The notes: generated by a model from the sequence alone, not told the origin. A DNA stretch of 9,638 nucleotides from Methanosuratincolales archaeon (GCA_937930465.1 CALGKV010000149.1:1-9638), one strand, 5' to 3'. Positions 1-6,681 are shown, numbered from the stretch's first letter. A program made the numbers and translations.

Positions 1-345
1 CGATTTCTTTCCAAAATTTGCTCCGCCCCCTCAGTGCAGCATTGGTACAGGATCAGCGGGGACCTCCTCTCTCTGCACAGTTGGAATTATGACCCTGTAC
101 AATCAAGAGTGAGGGCAACCAAGGAGTTCTACAGGAAGACAGGCGAAAGCGGATCACTTTCGTTTTTGACTAGGATCGAGCAGGAATACTCCCTCCGTGG
201 AATCGCTGACTATGTTCAAGCCTTGGAAGCGGCCGGATGGCAGACGAAATTTGTTTTGGAAGACTCATTTGACTTGATGCATATCTATAATTACAACGAT
301 CCTTGGTGGTTGTTCAGCTCGCTCTTCGTGGCGAGCCTTCCTTGA
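1..345 (+). CDS. C-terminal fragment of a protein, possibly a SAM-dependent methyltransferase (5' end outside window)
   Basis: The frame is open from base 1 to the TGA at 343-345, giving 114 residues with no need for an internal start, so this is most simply the end of a gene that begins to the left. What is visible: a charged helical stretch, then a segment reading IADYVQALEAAGW, a run with the pattern of a beta strand (TKFVLED), and a very aromatic tail with a WW pair ending in SSLFVASLP. From memory, class I methyltransferases often close with an 'aleeaGw' helix, a strand and a final strand of the 'WWL..SLFVA+KP' type, so this assignment is a pattern match only; no SAM-binding motif lies in the visible part. 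Its base composition is somewhat more A/T-rich than the genes that follow. No membrane segments are seen. A different enzyme is possible. Confidence 0.5.
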   Translation, partial: RFLSKICSAPSVQHWYRISGDLLSLHSWNYDPVQSRVRATKEFYRKTGESGSLSFLTRIEQEYSLRGIADYVQALEAAGWQTKFVLEDSFDLMHIYNYNDPWWLFSSLFVASLP

Positions 346-426
346 GTTCCATTGAGTTACGCTTAACTCCTCGTTCCAGACTTGAATTCTTTGTTTTCCC
401 TCATGGAGAGTGTTCAACAGTAAGCC

Positions 427-434
427 TTAAAAAT
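427..434 (+). promoter_or_regulatory. Candidate TATA box for the TackOD1-glycosyltransferase unit
   Basis: The sequence TTAAAAAT lies about 25 bp upstream of the expected transcription start near 455-457. An AAAGG run at 456-460 then sits 8 bases before a TTG at 469 and could act as a weak ribosome binding site. The surrounding 346-468 stretch shows nothing else I can name. The promoter call rests on position and base composition alone. Confidence 0.35.
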
Positions 435-468
435 CATCTATTTTCCAATATTTGTAAAGGTCTTGACA

Positions 469-1476
469 TTGGGGAGCAGCCTAATCCATAGCAAAGAAGC
501 GCAGGCCATACTCAAGGCACTGAAGGAGGGTGCAGTAGCAGAGTTCAGGCCTGAGGTTGCATTCTCCAAGGGGGTTTACTATCCTGACGCCTGCCGGATC
601 GCTGGAGTAGGACCCAGCGATTCAGTGGGGATGATGGAGCGCCTTTCCAAGGCTGGGGTGCTCGAGCCCAAGCGATCCGAGAACCTGCTCATGTGCCCCT
701 CTTGCGGTTCGCACAGGTTCCTTGTGCAGATGCGGTGCCAGAGTTGCGGCTCGATGGACATCGAAAGGACGAATATGATTGAGCACCTGAAATGCGGTAA
801 TATCGACTCGGAAGACGCCTTCAGGAAGGGCAGTGATCTAGTCTGCCCCAAGTGCGGAAAGGCCCTTAAAGCCATCGGGGTAGACTACAGGAGGCATGGG
901 CCGCTGTACCGGTGCAGCTCATGCGGCAAATTCGAGCAGAGCCCCGAAAAGCGCTTCCGGTGCAGCGAGGGGCACTTTGCCTCTGAAGGGGAGCTGGAGA
1001 TCCGGCTGGTCCAGACTTATTTTGTCGCAGAGGGCGCGCAGCAGATAATAGAGCGTGAGCTGATTGACATCCAAGGGCTTGTCGAGGAGCTCAGGTCCAA
1101 AGGAATCCACGCGGAGGCGCCGGCCAGATTGGTCGGACAGAGCGGCGTGGAGCATGATTTCGATCTTGCTGCGTTCAGGAACGGGCCAGGATCGGTCCCA
1201 TATTTGACTGTCAGCGTATCCGTCTCCGACAGGCCTACAGACTCGATTTCGGTCTTGGCAGTAATGGCAAAAGCGATAGACATACGCCCGGATTTCACAC
1301 TCTTGGCTGCCGTCCCTGGGATCGACGAAGCCGGCAGGGCGCTGGCAAGGAGCTATCGAATAGAGCTTGTCGAGTCGGAAACCGCGACTGATCTCTTGCA
1401 GAAGCTGCGATCTGCAGTCTTTTCATTGCCCAGCAAGGGGACGCATATAAAGGAAGCCGAATCCCATGCGTACTGA
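469..1476 (+). CDS. TackOD1-type zinc-ribbon protein with degenerate restriction-endonuclease-like C-terminal domain
   Basis: A soluble protein of 335 residues, probably regulatory. Residues about 8-72 look like a winged-helix region (YYPDACRIAGV followed by MERLSKAGVLE). Residues 76-169 are packed with metal ligands: CPSC at 76-79, CQSC at 90-93, an EH..CG segment around 106-110, CPKC at 126-129, IGVDY at about 136-140, CSSC at 149-152, and C165/H169. This order matches my recollection of the Thaumarchaeal output domain 1 (TackOD1), first noted as an output domain in archaeal two-component proteins. Residues about 193-318 carry G-SG-EHDFD (223-232) and later AVPGIDEAGRALARSY, the layout of a Mrr-like PD-(D/E)xK fold, but the expected ExK strand reads VSVSVSD (248-254). 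No receiver domain is present. The TTG at 469 fits AAAGG better than the TTG at 463; a stop at 421 limits extension. The next gene starts 5 bp downstream, suggesting a joint role in polysaccharide synthesis. Its biochemical function is not established. Confidence 0.82.
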   Translation: MGSSLIHSKEAQAILKALKEGAVAEFRPEVAFSKGVYYPDACRIAGVGPSDSVGMMERLSKAGVLEPKRSENLLMCPSCGSHRFLVQMRCQSCGSMDIERTNMIEHLKCGNIDSEDAFRKGSDLVCPKCGKALKAIGVDYRRHGPLYRCSSCGKFEQSPEKRFRCSEGHFASEGELEIRLVQTYFVAEGAQQIIERELIDIQGLVEELRSKGIHAEAPARLVGQSGVEHDFDLAAFRNGPGSVPYLTVSVSVSDRPTDSISVLAVMAKAIDIRPDFTLLAAVPGIDEAGRALARSYRIELVESETATDLLQKLRSAVFSLPSKGTHIKEAESHAY

Positions 1477-1481
1477 GCCCG

Positions 1482-2975
1482 GTGAGTAGAGTCTTGGCAT
1501 TAGAAAATGTCGGCAAAAGCGATCTTGGTGAGGCACATCGGAGCTCTCTCGAGATCGCCTTGGCTGCTTTGGCCTTCTTGGTCATGCTGCCCTTGCTCCT
1601 GCTGAGCCCTTCGCTGGTGACCTGGCTCTCAGTAGCCTTGGCTCTGGCTGTTACCGTTTACTTCTTCGTCATCCTCAGGGCTGCTAGCCGAAACCCTAAA
1701 ATCCGCGCGCCCCCGCTCTTCGTCCTGGCCCTTTTCATGCTGCCTTTCATTTTCGCGGTCTCCTTCTGGTTAGAGGCTTATGATCTCACAAGATCAATTT
1801 CGCTTTCGGTAGTGGCTCTTGGCCTCATTTTCACATTCTGGACGAACTTCTTTGCAGTACCGCTCGCGATCTACCATAAGAGGCTCGAGCGCATGGAGCC
1901 TCCGCTCAGGGATTCCCCGCTGGTCAGCATCATAGTCCCGGCTTTCAACGAGGAAAGGGTCATAGCGAGGTCTATCGAATCGCTTGTCGAGGCTGACTAT
2001 CCAAACAAGGAGATAATCGTGGTCGATGATGGATCCACCGACAACACCTTCGCAATAGCCTCCTCATACGGACGCCTCGGCGTCAAAGTCTACAGGAAGG
2101 AAAACGGGGGCAAGCACTCGGCACTTAACTACGGTATAAGGCTCTCTGCCGGGGATATAATAGTCACGGTAGACGCTGACAGCATAATAGCTAGGGGTGC
2201 GGTAAGGGCCCTGGTGAGGAAATTCCAGGATGATGCGGTGAATGCAGTGTGCGGCAACATAAAGGTGCTCAACAGGATCAACTGGGTCACTAGGTGCCAA
2301 GCGCTGGAGTACATTGCTGGGATCAACATCTTCAGGCGGGCATTCGATCTCTTCGGGGCGGTGGCTGTGGTTCCGGGAGCGCTCGGGGCATACAGGAGGT
2401 CTGTCCTCGAAGAGGGGGGCTTTTACGACCCTGACACGATAGTTGAGGACTTCGACACCACAATAAAGACGCTCAAGTCAGGGAAGATTGTCCAAGCATC
2501 CTCGGACGCAATCGCTTACACCGAGGCTCCGGTGGGTTTGGGTGACCTCTACCGCCAGCGGATGCGATGGTACAGGGGGAACTTCCAGACCATTTGGAAG
2601 CATAGGGACGCATTCCTTAACTCCCGATACGGCTTCCTCTACCAGCTCACACTCCCGTTCGTTCTCCTCACCATGGCTGTCTTGCCGTTCGCCGGCGTGG
2701 CAGTATGGATCTCTGCGGCTCTCTCCATCCTCAGCGGATACGCGGCCCATGTGCTTCTGATGCTTGCGATCTTCCTGGCACTCCAGTTCCTGCTCAGCCT
2801 CCTGGCAATCGAGATCGACGGCGAGGACCGATGGCTGGCATTCTACTCGCCTTTCTTCGTCGTAGGCTACAAGCACTTGATAGACTTCTTCCTGATCAAA
2901 GCTTTATTCGATGTGCTTATGAAAAAAGAGTTCTCTTGGACGAGGGTTCGTAGGGTTGGGGAGGCTTCAGAATAG
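1482..2975 (+). CDS. Membrane-embedded processive family 2 glycosyltransferase (cellulose/poly-GlcNAc synthase-like)
   Basis: Polymerises sugars from nucleotide-sugar donors at the cytoplasmic face and probably threads the chain through the membrane, as BcsA, PgaC and hyaluronan synthases do. The protein has 497 residues. Hydrophobic segments lie at about 23-65 (probably two), 78-97 and 105-130. The GT-A catalytic domain at about 145-375 shows SIIVPAFNEE (149-158), VVDDGSTD (180-187), DAD (231-233) as the metal/UDP-binding DxD, VED (321-323) as the likely catalytic acid region, and QRMRW (359-363), the QxxRW motif of processive enzymes. Further hydrophobic segments follow at about 383-412, 418-443 and 452-480. 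No PilZ domain is seen, so direct c-di-GMP control is not indicated. The GTG at 1482 is given as start; a TTG at 1494 is a real alternative because GGTGAG at 1481-1486 would then be a well-spaced ribosome binding site. The 5-bp gap from the TackOD1 gene implies cotranscription. The sugar polymer cannot be read from sequence. Confidence 0.93.
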   Translation: MSRVLALENVGKSDLGEAHRSSLEIALAALAFLVMLPLLLLSPSLVTWLSVALALAVTVYFFVILRAASRNPKIRAPPLFVLALFMLPFIFAVSFWLEAYDLTRSISLSVVALGLIFTFWTNFFAVPLAIYHKRLERMEPPLRDSPLVSIIVPAFNEERVIARSIESLVEADYPNKEIIVVDDGSTDNTFAIASSYGRLGVKVYRKENGGKHSALNYGIRLSAGDIIVTVDADSIIARGAVRALVRKFQDDAVNAVCGNIKVLNRINWVTRCQALEYIAGINIFRRAFDLFGAVAVVPGALGAYRRSVLEEGGFYDPDTIVEDFDTTIKTLKSGKIVQASSDAIAYTEAPVGLGDLYRQRMRWYRGNFQTIWKHRDAFLNSRYGFLYQLTLPFVLLTMAVLPFAGVAVWISAALSILSGYAAHVLLMLAIFLALQFLLSLLAIEIDGEDRWLAFYSPFFVVGYKHLIDFFLIKALFDVLMKKEFSWTRVRRVGEASE

Positions 2976-3019
2976 CCAGCGCCGCGGCACTGCCTGCAAA
3001 ATTGAGCAGATCCCACGGA

Positions 3020-3970
3020 TCATGCGGGGAAGAGATCGTCGACGCTTGCCAGCCCCAGATCCCTTATGTAAGCTGCCCCGGAGATAACTGAATATGCCCC
3101 TATGCACCTCTTCGAGATCTCCCTCACCACAGCTTTCGGCAGCTCCGGGGGCTGCCCATCGCCTAAGAACCCCATTCTCCTGAGGCACTCCCTCAAGAAC
3201 TCTTTGTCTAGGCAGTGCTTCTCTTGCGGCTCGCCAGGCCTGTAGCGTTCCATGTCCCACATCCTGGCAGAGTCGTGAGTCGGGGGCTCGTCTATCTGGA
3301 TGAGCTCGCCCTCAGCAACCCCGAACTCTATCTTGAAGTCGGGTATGATTATGCCCCTCCTCTTTGCCTCCGCCTCGTAGAACTCGTAGAGCTTGAGCGT
3401 TGCCTCCTCCAGGACGCCCCAGGTTTCCGGATCGGTAAGCCCCTTGGCTATGGCCTCATCCTTTGAGATCTCCTCGTCGTGACCGACGTCTGCCTTCGTC
3501 GTGGGTGTTATGACAGGCTCTGGCAGCTCTTCTGCCATCCTAAGCCCGTCCGGGAACCTTATTCCATAGAGCTCCCTCCGCCCGCTCTTGTATGCCCTCC
3601 ATAGCGATCCATACAGGTATTTCCTCACTACCCACTCAAGATCGATCCTCTTGGCCTTCTTTACGCGGATCGTGCGGCTGTCCACCACTCCTATCAGGTG
3701 GTTGGGGAAGACCTTTCTGCTCCTCTCCATCCAGTAGACCGACAGCTTGAGCAGGGACTCGCCCTTGTGGGGTATGAGCGTCGGCATCACCACATCAAAC
3801 GCTGAGATCCTGTCCGTGTGGTAAATCAGCAACTCGTCCCCAAGGTCATAGACATCCCTCACCTTGCCCCTCCTGGGTATCCCTGCCTTGAGATCAGAAT
3901 ACCTTACTGCCTCCACATCTTTGCCCGTCAGCGGGTCATTCACAATCTCCAATCCAGGCACCGTAGACAA
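3020..3970 (-). CDS. purC: Phosphoribosylaminoimidazole-succinocarboxamide synthase (SAICAR synthase)
   Basis: Joins CAIR and L-aspartate using ATP to make SAICAR in de novo purine synthesis (EC 6.3.2.6), in the cytosol. At 316 residues it resembles the longer yeast Ade1-like form rather than the roughly 240-residue bacterial form. Family landmarks are RGKVRDVYDL (about 34-43), TDRISAFDV (52-60), VRKYLYGSLW, TPTTKADVGHDEEIS, FKIEFG, and QIDEPPTHDSARMW. Several of these differ from the classical forms (DTKFEFG and TPDSSRFW), so the enzyme is somewhat divergent although the core is intact. About 30 residues precede the GKVRD motif, longer than in yeast. The start is the TTG at 3970; a GTG at 3961 would fit a leaderless transcript from a TATA-like element at 3984-3992. 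It stands alone, with no other purine gene visible, convergent with the glycosyltransferase (44 bp between the stops) and divergent from the PadR gene. Confidence 0.95.
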   Translation of the reverse strand: MSTVPGLEIVNDPLTGKDVEAVRYSDLKAGIPRRGKVRDVYDLGDELLIYHTDRISAFDVVMPTLIPHKGESLLKLSVYWMERSRKVFPNHLIGVVDSRTIRVKKAKRIDLEWVVRKYLYGSLWRAYKSGRRELYGIRFPDGLRMAEELPEPVITPTTKADVGHDEEISKDEAIAKGLTDPETWGVLEEATLKLYEFYEAEAKRRGIIIPDFKIEFGVAEGELIQIDEPPTHDSARMWDMERYRPGEPQEKHCLDKEFLRECLRRMGFLGDGQPPELPKAVVREISKRCIGAYSVISGAAYIRDLGLASVDDLFPA

Positions 3971-3983
3971 TTGATCTTTTTTG

Positions 3984-3992
3984 GATAAATCC
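3984..3992 (-). promoter_or_regulatory. Candidate TATA-like element for purC
   Basis: On the minus strand this reads GGATTTATC, preceded by an A-rich stretch that could be a B-recognition element. It lies about 26 bp before the GTG at 3961, the usual archaeal TATA-to-start distance, and only about 17 bp before the longer TTG start at 3970. It therefore argues mildly for the shorter start. The 3971-4097 gap is shared with the divergent PadR gene. Confidence 0.25.
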
Positions 3993-4061
3993 TTTCTGCT
4001 TTTTTCCTGGCGGTCCAGTCGGAAAAATCAAAAAGGAATATCGATTACTGTATCGCATGAG

Positions 4062-4074
4062 ATATATTTAAATA
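4062..4074 (+). promoter_or_regulatory. Strong TATA box of the PadR-ABC exporter operon, containing a palindrome
   Basis: The element reads ATATATTTAAATA, and its last ten bases (4065-4074) form a perfect palindrome. Its centre is about 29 bp before the ATG at 4098, so the mRNA would begin within a few bases of the start codon, suggesting a leaderless transcript. Just upstream, TATCG occurs at 4039-4043 and again at 4051-4055, and TATC (4051-4054) is mirrored by GATA (4061-4064). These are possible operator half-sites for the PadR product, but they are short and unproven. Confidence 0.55.
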
Positions 4075-4097
4075 ACACTCCATCCAATTGCTGGGCT

Positions 4098-4682
4098 ATG
4101 CTAGATCCACTCGGCTGCGGAGCAGATGGGACACCAGAGCCATTCGCACCTCAGTCTGCCCCAAGGGGCCTGCTCTTCATATACATGCTGCACCGGCTAG
4201 GGATCAAGCCTTCCCACGGTTACGAGATAATGCGTGACATCGAGGCAAAGACGGGCGGGGCATGGCGGCCAAGACCCGGCGCCATATACCCGATGCTGAA
4301 GAAGATGGCTGCTGCTGGCTACGTCGAGTGCCTTGACGCTGGAGAAGACACCGACCAGAAAGTCTATTCGCTGACGCCAAAAGGGAGGCTGCTGCTCGAA
4401 AAGACAAAGGAGAAGATCCGCGCCTCCGGGCGAAGAGTAGATTCGCTCAAGGGGATCTTTCTCGAGATGATGGGCGAGGGCGAGGCCCTTGGTTTCCTGG
4501 TGGATGCCCTTAAGGGGCATCTCGAGATGATAAGGGCTGCCTATGCGCTGCAATCAGGAGAGCAGCCGGGGCTGGAGGCACAGTACAGGCTCAGGGAGTA
4601 TTCTTTGCTCCTCGAGAAGGAGCTCCGGTGGGTCAAGTCGATGCTTAGAGATCTCGAAGATGGGAATGATCAGTCTGATTGA
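4098..4682 (+). CDS. PadR-family winged-helix transcriptional regulator
   Basis: A 194-residue DNA-binding protein, expected to dimerise and repress its own operon until an inducing compound binds. Residues about 22-105 form the PadR winged helix: GLLFIYMLHRLGIKPSHGYEIMRDIEAKT-type sequence, then RPGAIYPMLKKMAAAGYVE (about 59-77), the recognition-helix region, and a wing with VYSLTPKGRLLLE (89-101). The remaining 90 residues are charged and helical, as in PadR proteins with a C-terminal dimerisation arm. The open frame extends back to 3981, but the ATG at 4098 is chosen because it lies about 29 bp after a strong TATA box; the 39 extra residues would be encoded across that promoter. The ABC-2 transporter ATPase follows 14 bp later, the classic PadR-exporter arrangement, which suggests drug, lipid or toxin efflux. 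The ligand is unknown. Confidence 0.9.
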   Translation: MLDPLGCGADGTPEPFAPQSAPRGLLFIYMLHRLGIKPSHGYEIMRDIEAKTGGAWRPRPGAIYPMLKKMAAAGYVECLDAGEDTDQKVYSLTPKGRLLLEKTKEKIRASGRRVDSLKGIFLEMMGEGEALGFLVDALKGHLEMIRAAYALQSGEQPGLEAQYRLREYSLLLEKELRWVKSMLRDLEDGNDQSD

Positions 4683-4685
4683 TGT

Positions 4686-4692
4686 GGTGATC
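4686..4692 (+). promoter_or_regulatory. Ribosome binding site fixing the ABC ATPase start
   Basis: GGTGATC is an exact complement of the conserved 3' tail of archaeal 16S rRNA. It ends 4 bases before the ATG at 4697. This favours that start over the downstream ATG at 4739, even though the added 14 residues lie outside the usual ATPase domain. A similar site, GGCGATC, sits at the same distance before znuA. Confidence 0.6.
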
Positions 4693-4696
4693 GGAA

Positions 4697-5731
4697 ATGG
4701 GCGAAGGGGTTAGTGATTATTTCGGAAGAAGGGGTATAATGCAGATCCGCGACCTGAAGAGGGTTTTCAACGGTTCAGTCGTGGCTGTAGGCGGGGTGAC
4801 GTTTGATGTCTATGAGGGCGAGATATTCGGGTTCCTGGGCCCCAACGGCGCTGGCAAGACCACGACAATAAGCATGCTGACCACGCTTCTGAGGCCAACC
4901 TCAGGCACTGCAACCGTCTGCGGCTTTGACATACTGAAGGAGCCGAACGAGGTCAGGAAGAGGATCGGCGTTGTGCCGCAGGAGTACACCGCCGATGAGG
5001 ATCTTACCGGCTATGAGAACATAATGTTCTGCGCGGACCTCTATGGCATACCGCGGCGGATATCCAGGGAGAGGGCGGATGAGCTGCTGAAGCTCGTGGA
5101 GCTCGAGTCTGCGAAGGACCGCAAGGTGGAGACATATTCGGGAGGGATGCGCAGGAGGCTGGAGCTTGCCTGCGGACTGATAAACCACCCGAGGGTCCTA
5201 TTCTTGGACGAGCCCACGCTCGGCCTTGACGTCCAGACGAGGGCTGCGGTCTGGGAGTACATCAGGAGGCTCAAGGAGGAGTACGGGATGACGCTGTTCT
5301 TGACGACCCATTACCTTGAGGAGGCAGACTCGCTCTGCGACAGGATAGCCATAATCGACCACGGAAAGATCGTAAGGATAGGCAGCCCCAGAGATCTGAA
5401 GGACAGCCTTGGCGGCGACGTAATCGAGCTTGGCGTCCAGGGGGCGGAAGATGACCTTGCACAGCTGATCTCCTCAGTTCAGCACGTCAAGGAAGTGAAG
5501 CGGGTTGCGCCATCCGAATACCGGATAAAGTCTGAGCTGGGCGAAGTTACCGCGCCGATGATAATAGACGCGCTCAGGTCGAAGGGATACCGGGTAAGCA
5601 AGATCTCCCTGACAAGGCCGACGCTTGATCAGGTCTACCTTGAGCTGACCGGCAGGTCTATCCGGGAGGAGAACGGCGACCGGACGCAGGCGATGCGCCA
5701 GAGGATGATTATGAGGAGGGCGAGGATGTGA
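4697..5731 (+). CDS. ABC-2 type exporter ATP-binding protein (DrrA/CcmA-like)
   Basis: The cytoplasmic ATPase that powers the permease encoded next; 344 residues. Visible motifs: Walker A GPNGAGKT (48-55), Q-loop Q95 in VVPQEYT, signature YSGGM (147-151), Walker B VLFLDEP (167-173), D-loop LGLD (175-178) and switch histidine H205 in TTHYLEEAD. All catalytic positions are intact. Residues about 240-320 form the accessory C-terminal domain common to daunorubicin-resistance-type (DrrA) ATPases, ending in SLTRPTLDQVYLELTGR. A basic tail of about 20 residues follows (MRQRMIMRRARM). The start at 4697 is supported by GGTGATC. The stop overlaps the permease start by 4 bases (GTGA), so the two proteins are translationally coupled. 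Substrate unknown: drug, glycolipid or antimicrobial compound are all possible. Confidence 0.95.
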   Translation: MGEGVSDYFGRRGIMQIRDLKRVFNGSVVAVGGVTFDVYEGEIFGFLGPNGAGKTTTISMLTTLLRPTSGTATVCGFDILKEPNEVRKRIGVVPQEYTADEDLTGYENIMFCADLYGIPRRISRERADELLKLVELESAKDRKVETYSGGMRRRLELACGLINHPRVLFLDEPTLGLDVQTRAAVWEYIRRLKEEYGMTLFLTTHYLEEADSLCDRIAIIDHGKIVRIGSPRDLKDSLGGDVIELGVQGAEDDLAQLISSVQHVKEVKRVAPSEYRIKSELGEVTAPMIIDALRSKGYRVSKISLTRPTLDQVYLELTGRSIREENGDRTQAMRQRMIMRRARM

Positions 5732-6678
5732 GCGGATTGACCAACGAAGAGGAGAATGCAAAACTTGTGCAGCAGGCAAGAAGTGCCCCAGCCGCTGGGG
5801 CCAAGACCAGCTCGACGATAATCAGCAGCAGCCCATACCATGGCCTCTGGGCGCTCACTAACAGGGAGCTGAAGAAGTGGTACAAGAACCCAGTGATCCT
5901 GCTGCTCTCGCTGATCCAGCCAGTGCTATGGCTAGGGCTCTTCGGGAAGGCGATGAACTTTGGGGCAATATTCACTGAGGGCGGGCTCAACATACCTGGG
6001 CTAAACATACCCAAAGAGGTAATAAACCAGCTCGGTGGGATGCTGATGCTCAACATCTTCGGGACATACGATTACTTCTCGTTCTTGGCTGTCGGGATGC
6101 TCTCGTTCATTATCATATTCACTGCCATGTTCAGCGGGATGTCAATAGTCTGGGACAGGAGGCTGGGCACGCTGAACAAAGTAATGAGCACGCCAGTCGC
6201 CCGCGGCTCGATCGTAATGTCCAAGGTAATCTCAAGCGTCATGCGCTCCCTTGTCCAAGCCGCGATAGTCCTCGTGCTGGCAATACTGCTGGGCATGGAC
6301 ACCTCCCACATGTCTCTTCTGGGCGTCATTGGCACGTTCGCATCGCTCGCACTCCTTTCATTCGGCTTCTCTGCGGTCTTCCTGATGCTAGCGCTCAGGT
6401 CCACCAACCAGAACACCCAGATGGCGGTTGTGAACCTGCTGAACCTCCCGCTCCTCTTCGGGAGCAACGCGCTCTTCCCGGCGAACCTTATGCCCGAGTG
6501 GCTGCAGGCATTCGTAAGGGTCAACCCGATCAGCTACGCCACCGACATCGGTAGGCAACTGCTCCTTGGGGCAGGGGGCATGAGCTCGCTAGCGTTCGAC
6601 TTTGCCTACTTGGGTGCCTTCGCAGCCGTCTTCTCGATCGTGGGGATCTTGCTTTCATGGAGGCTGCTTACCAAGTGA
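5728..6678 (+). CDS. ABC-2 type exporter permease (DrrB-like)
   Basis: Membrane half of the exporter, 316 residues, acting with the ATPase just upstream. An N-terminal cytoplasmic stretch of about 45 residues with an Ala/Ser-rich part is followed by LTNRELKKWYKNP (43-55), the amphipathic entry typical of ABC-2 permeases. Hydrophobic segments lie at about 56-75, 113-138, 171-190, 196-222, 235-250 and 287-310. The segment VWDRRLGTLNKVMSTPVARGSIVMSK (within 141-166) is the family's conserved cytoplasmic loop and coupling region; NPISYATDIGRQLLLG (266-281) is the usual motif before the last membrane segment. The outer loop at about 76-112 includes GLNIPGLNIP, encoded by a near-perfect 15-base tandem repeat. 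The GTG at 5728 overlaps the ATPase stop and is preceded by GAGG, a short ribosome binding site. Confidence 0.94.
   Translation: MSGLTNEEENAKLVQQARSAPAAGAKTSSTIISSSPYHGLWALTNRELKKWYKNPVILLLSLIQPVLWLGLFGKAMNFGAIFTEGGLNIPGLNIPKEVINQLGGMLMLNIFGTYDYFSFLAVGMLSFIIIFTAMFSGMSIVWDRRLGTLNKVMSTPVARGSIVMSKVISSVMRSLVQAAIVLVLAILLGMDTSHMSLLGVIGTFASLALLSFGFSAVFLMLALRSTNQNTQMAVVNLLNLPLLFGSNALFPANLMPEWLQAFVRVNPISYATDIGRQLLLGAGGMSSLAFDFAYLGAFAAVFSIVGILLSWRLLTK
5983..6012 (+). repeat. 15-base tandem duplication within the permease gene
   Basis: Bases 5983-5997 and 5998-6012 match at 13 of 15 positions, and both mismatches are silent, so each copy encodes GLNIP. It falls in the first extracytoplasmic loop. This looks like a small slippage or duplication event preserved in frame. 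Confidence 0.75.
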
Positions 6679-6681
6679 AAC

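Noticed and set aside
303..491. 62-codon plus-strand open frame spanning the gap before the TackOD1 gene
   Set aside because: It overlaps the end of one gene and the start of the next, runs through the candidate promoter and resembles nothing.
469..1476. Idea that the TackOD1 protein and its nuclease-like domain form a defence system
   Set aside because: The catalytic ExK seems missing, there is no methylase or helicase partner, and the coupled gene is a polysaccharide synthase.
2976..3019. G/C-rich palindrome GCCGCGGC in the gap between the glycosyltransferase and purC stops
   Set aside because: An 8-base palindrome without a loop or T-run is not a convincing terminator or regulatory site.
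3981..4097. N-terminal extension of the PadR protein
   Set aside because: The extra 39 residues would be encoded across a strong TATA box and are not PadR-like; the ATG at 4098 fits a leaderless start.
4460..4530. Repeated CTCGAGATGAT sequence inside the PadR gene
   Set aside because: Both copies lie in frame and encode Leu-Glu-Met in ordinary helices; CTCGAG is frequent across the window because of Leu-Glu codon use.
6072..6524. 150-codon minus-strand open frame within the ABC permease gene
   Set aside because: It lies entirely inside a convincing permease with conserved motifs, and its product has no family features or start signal.
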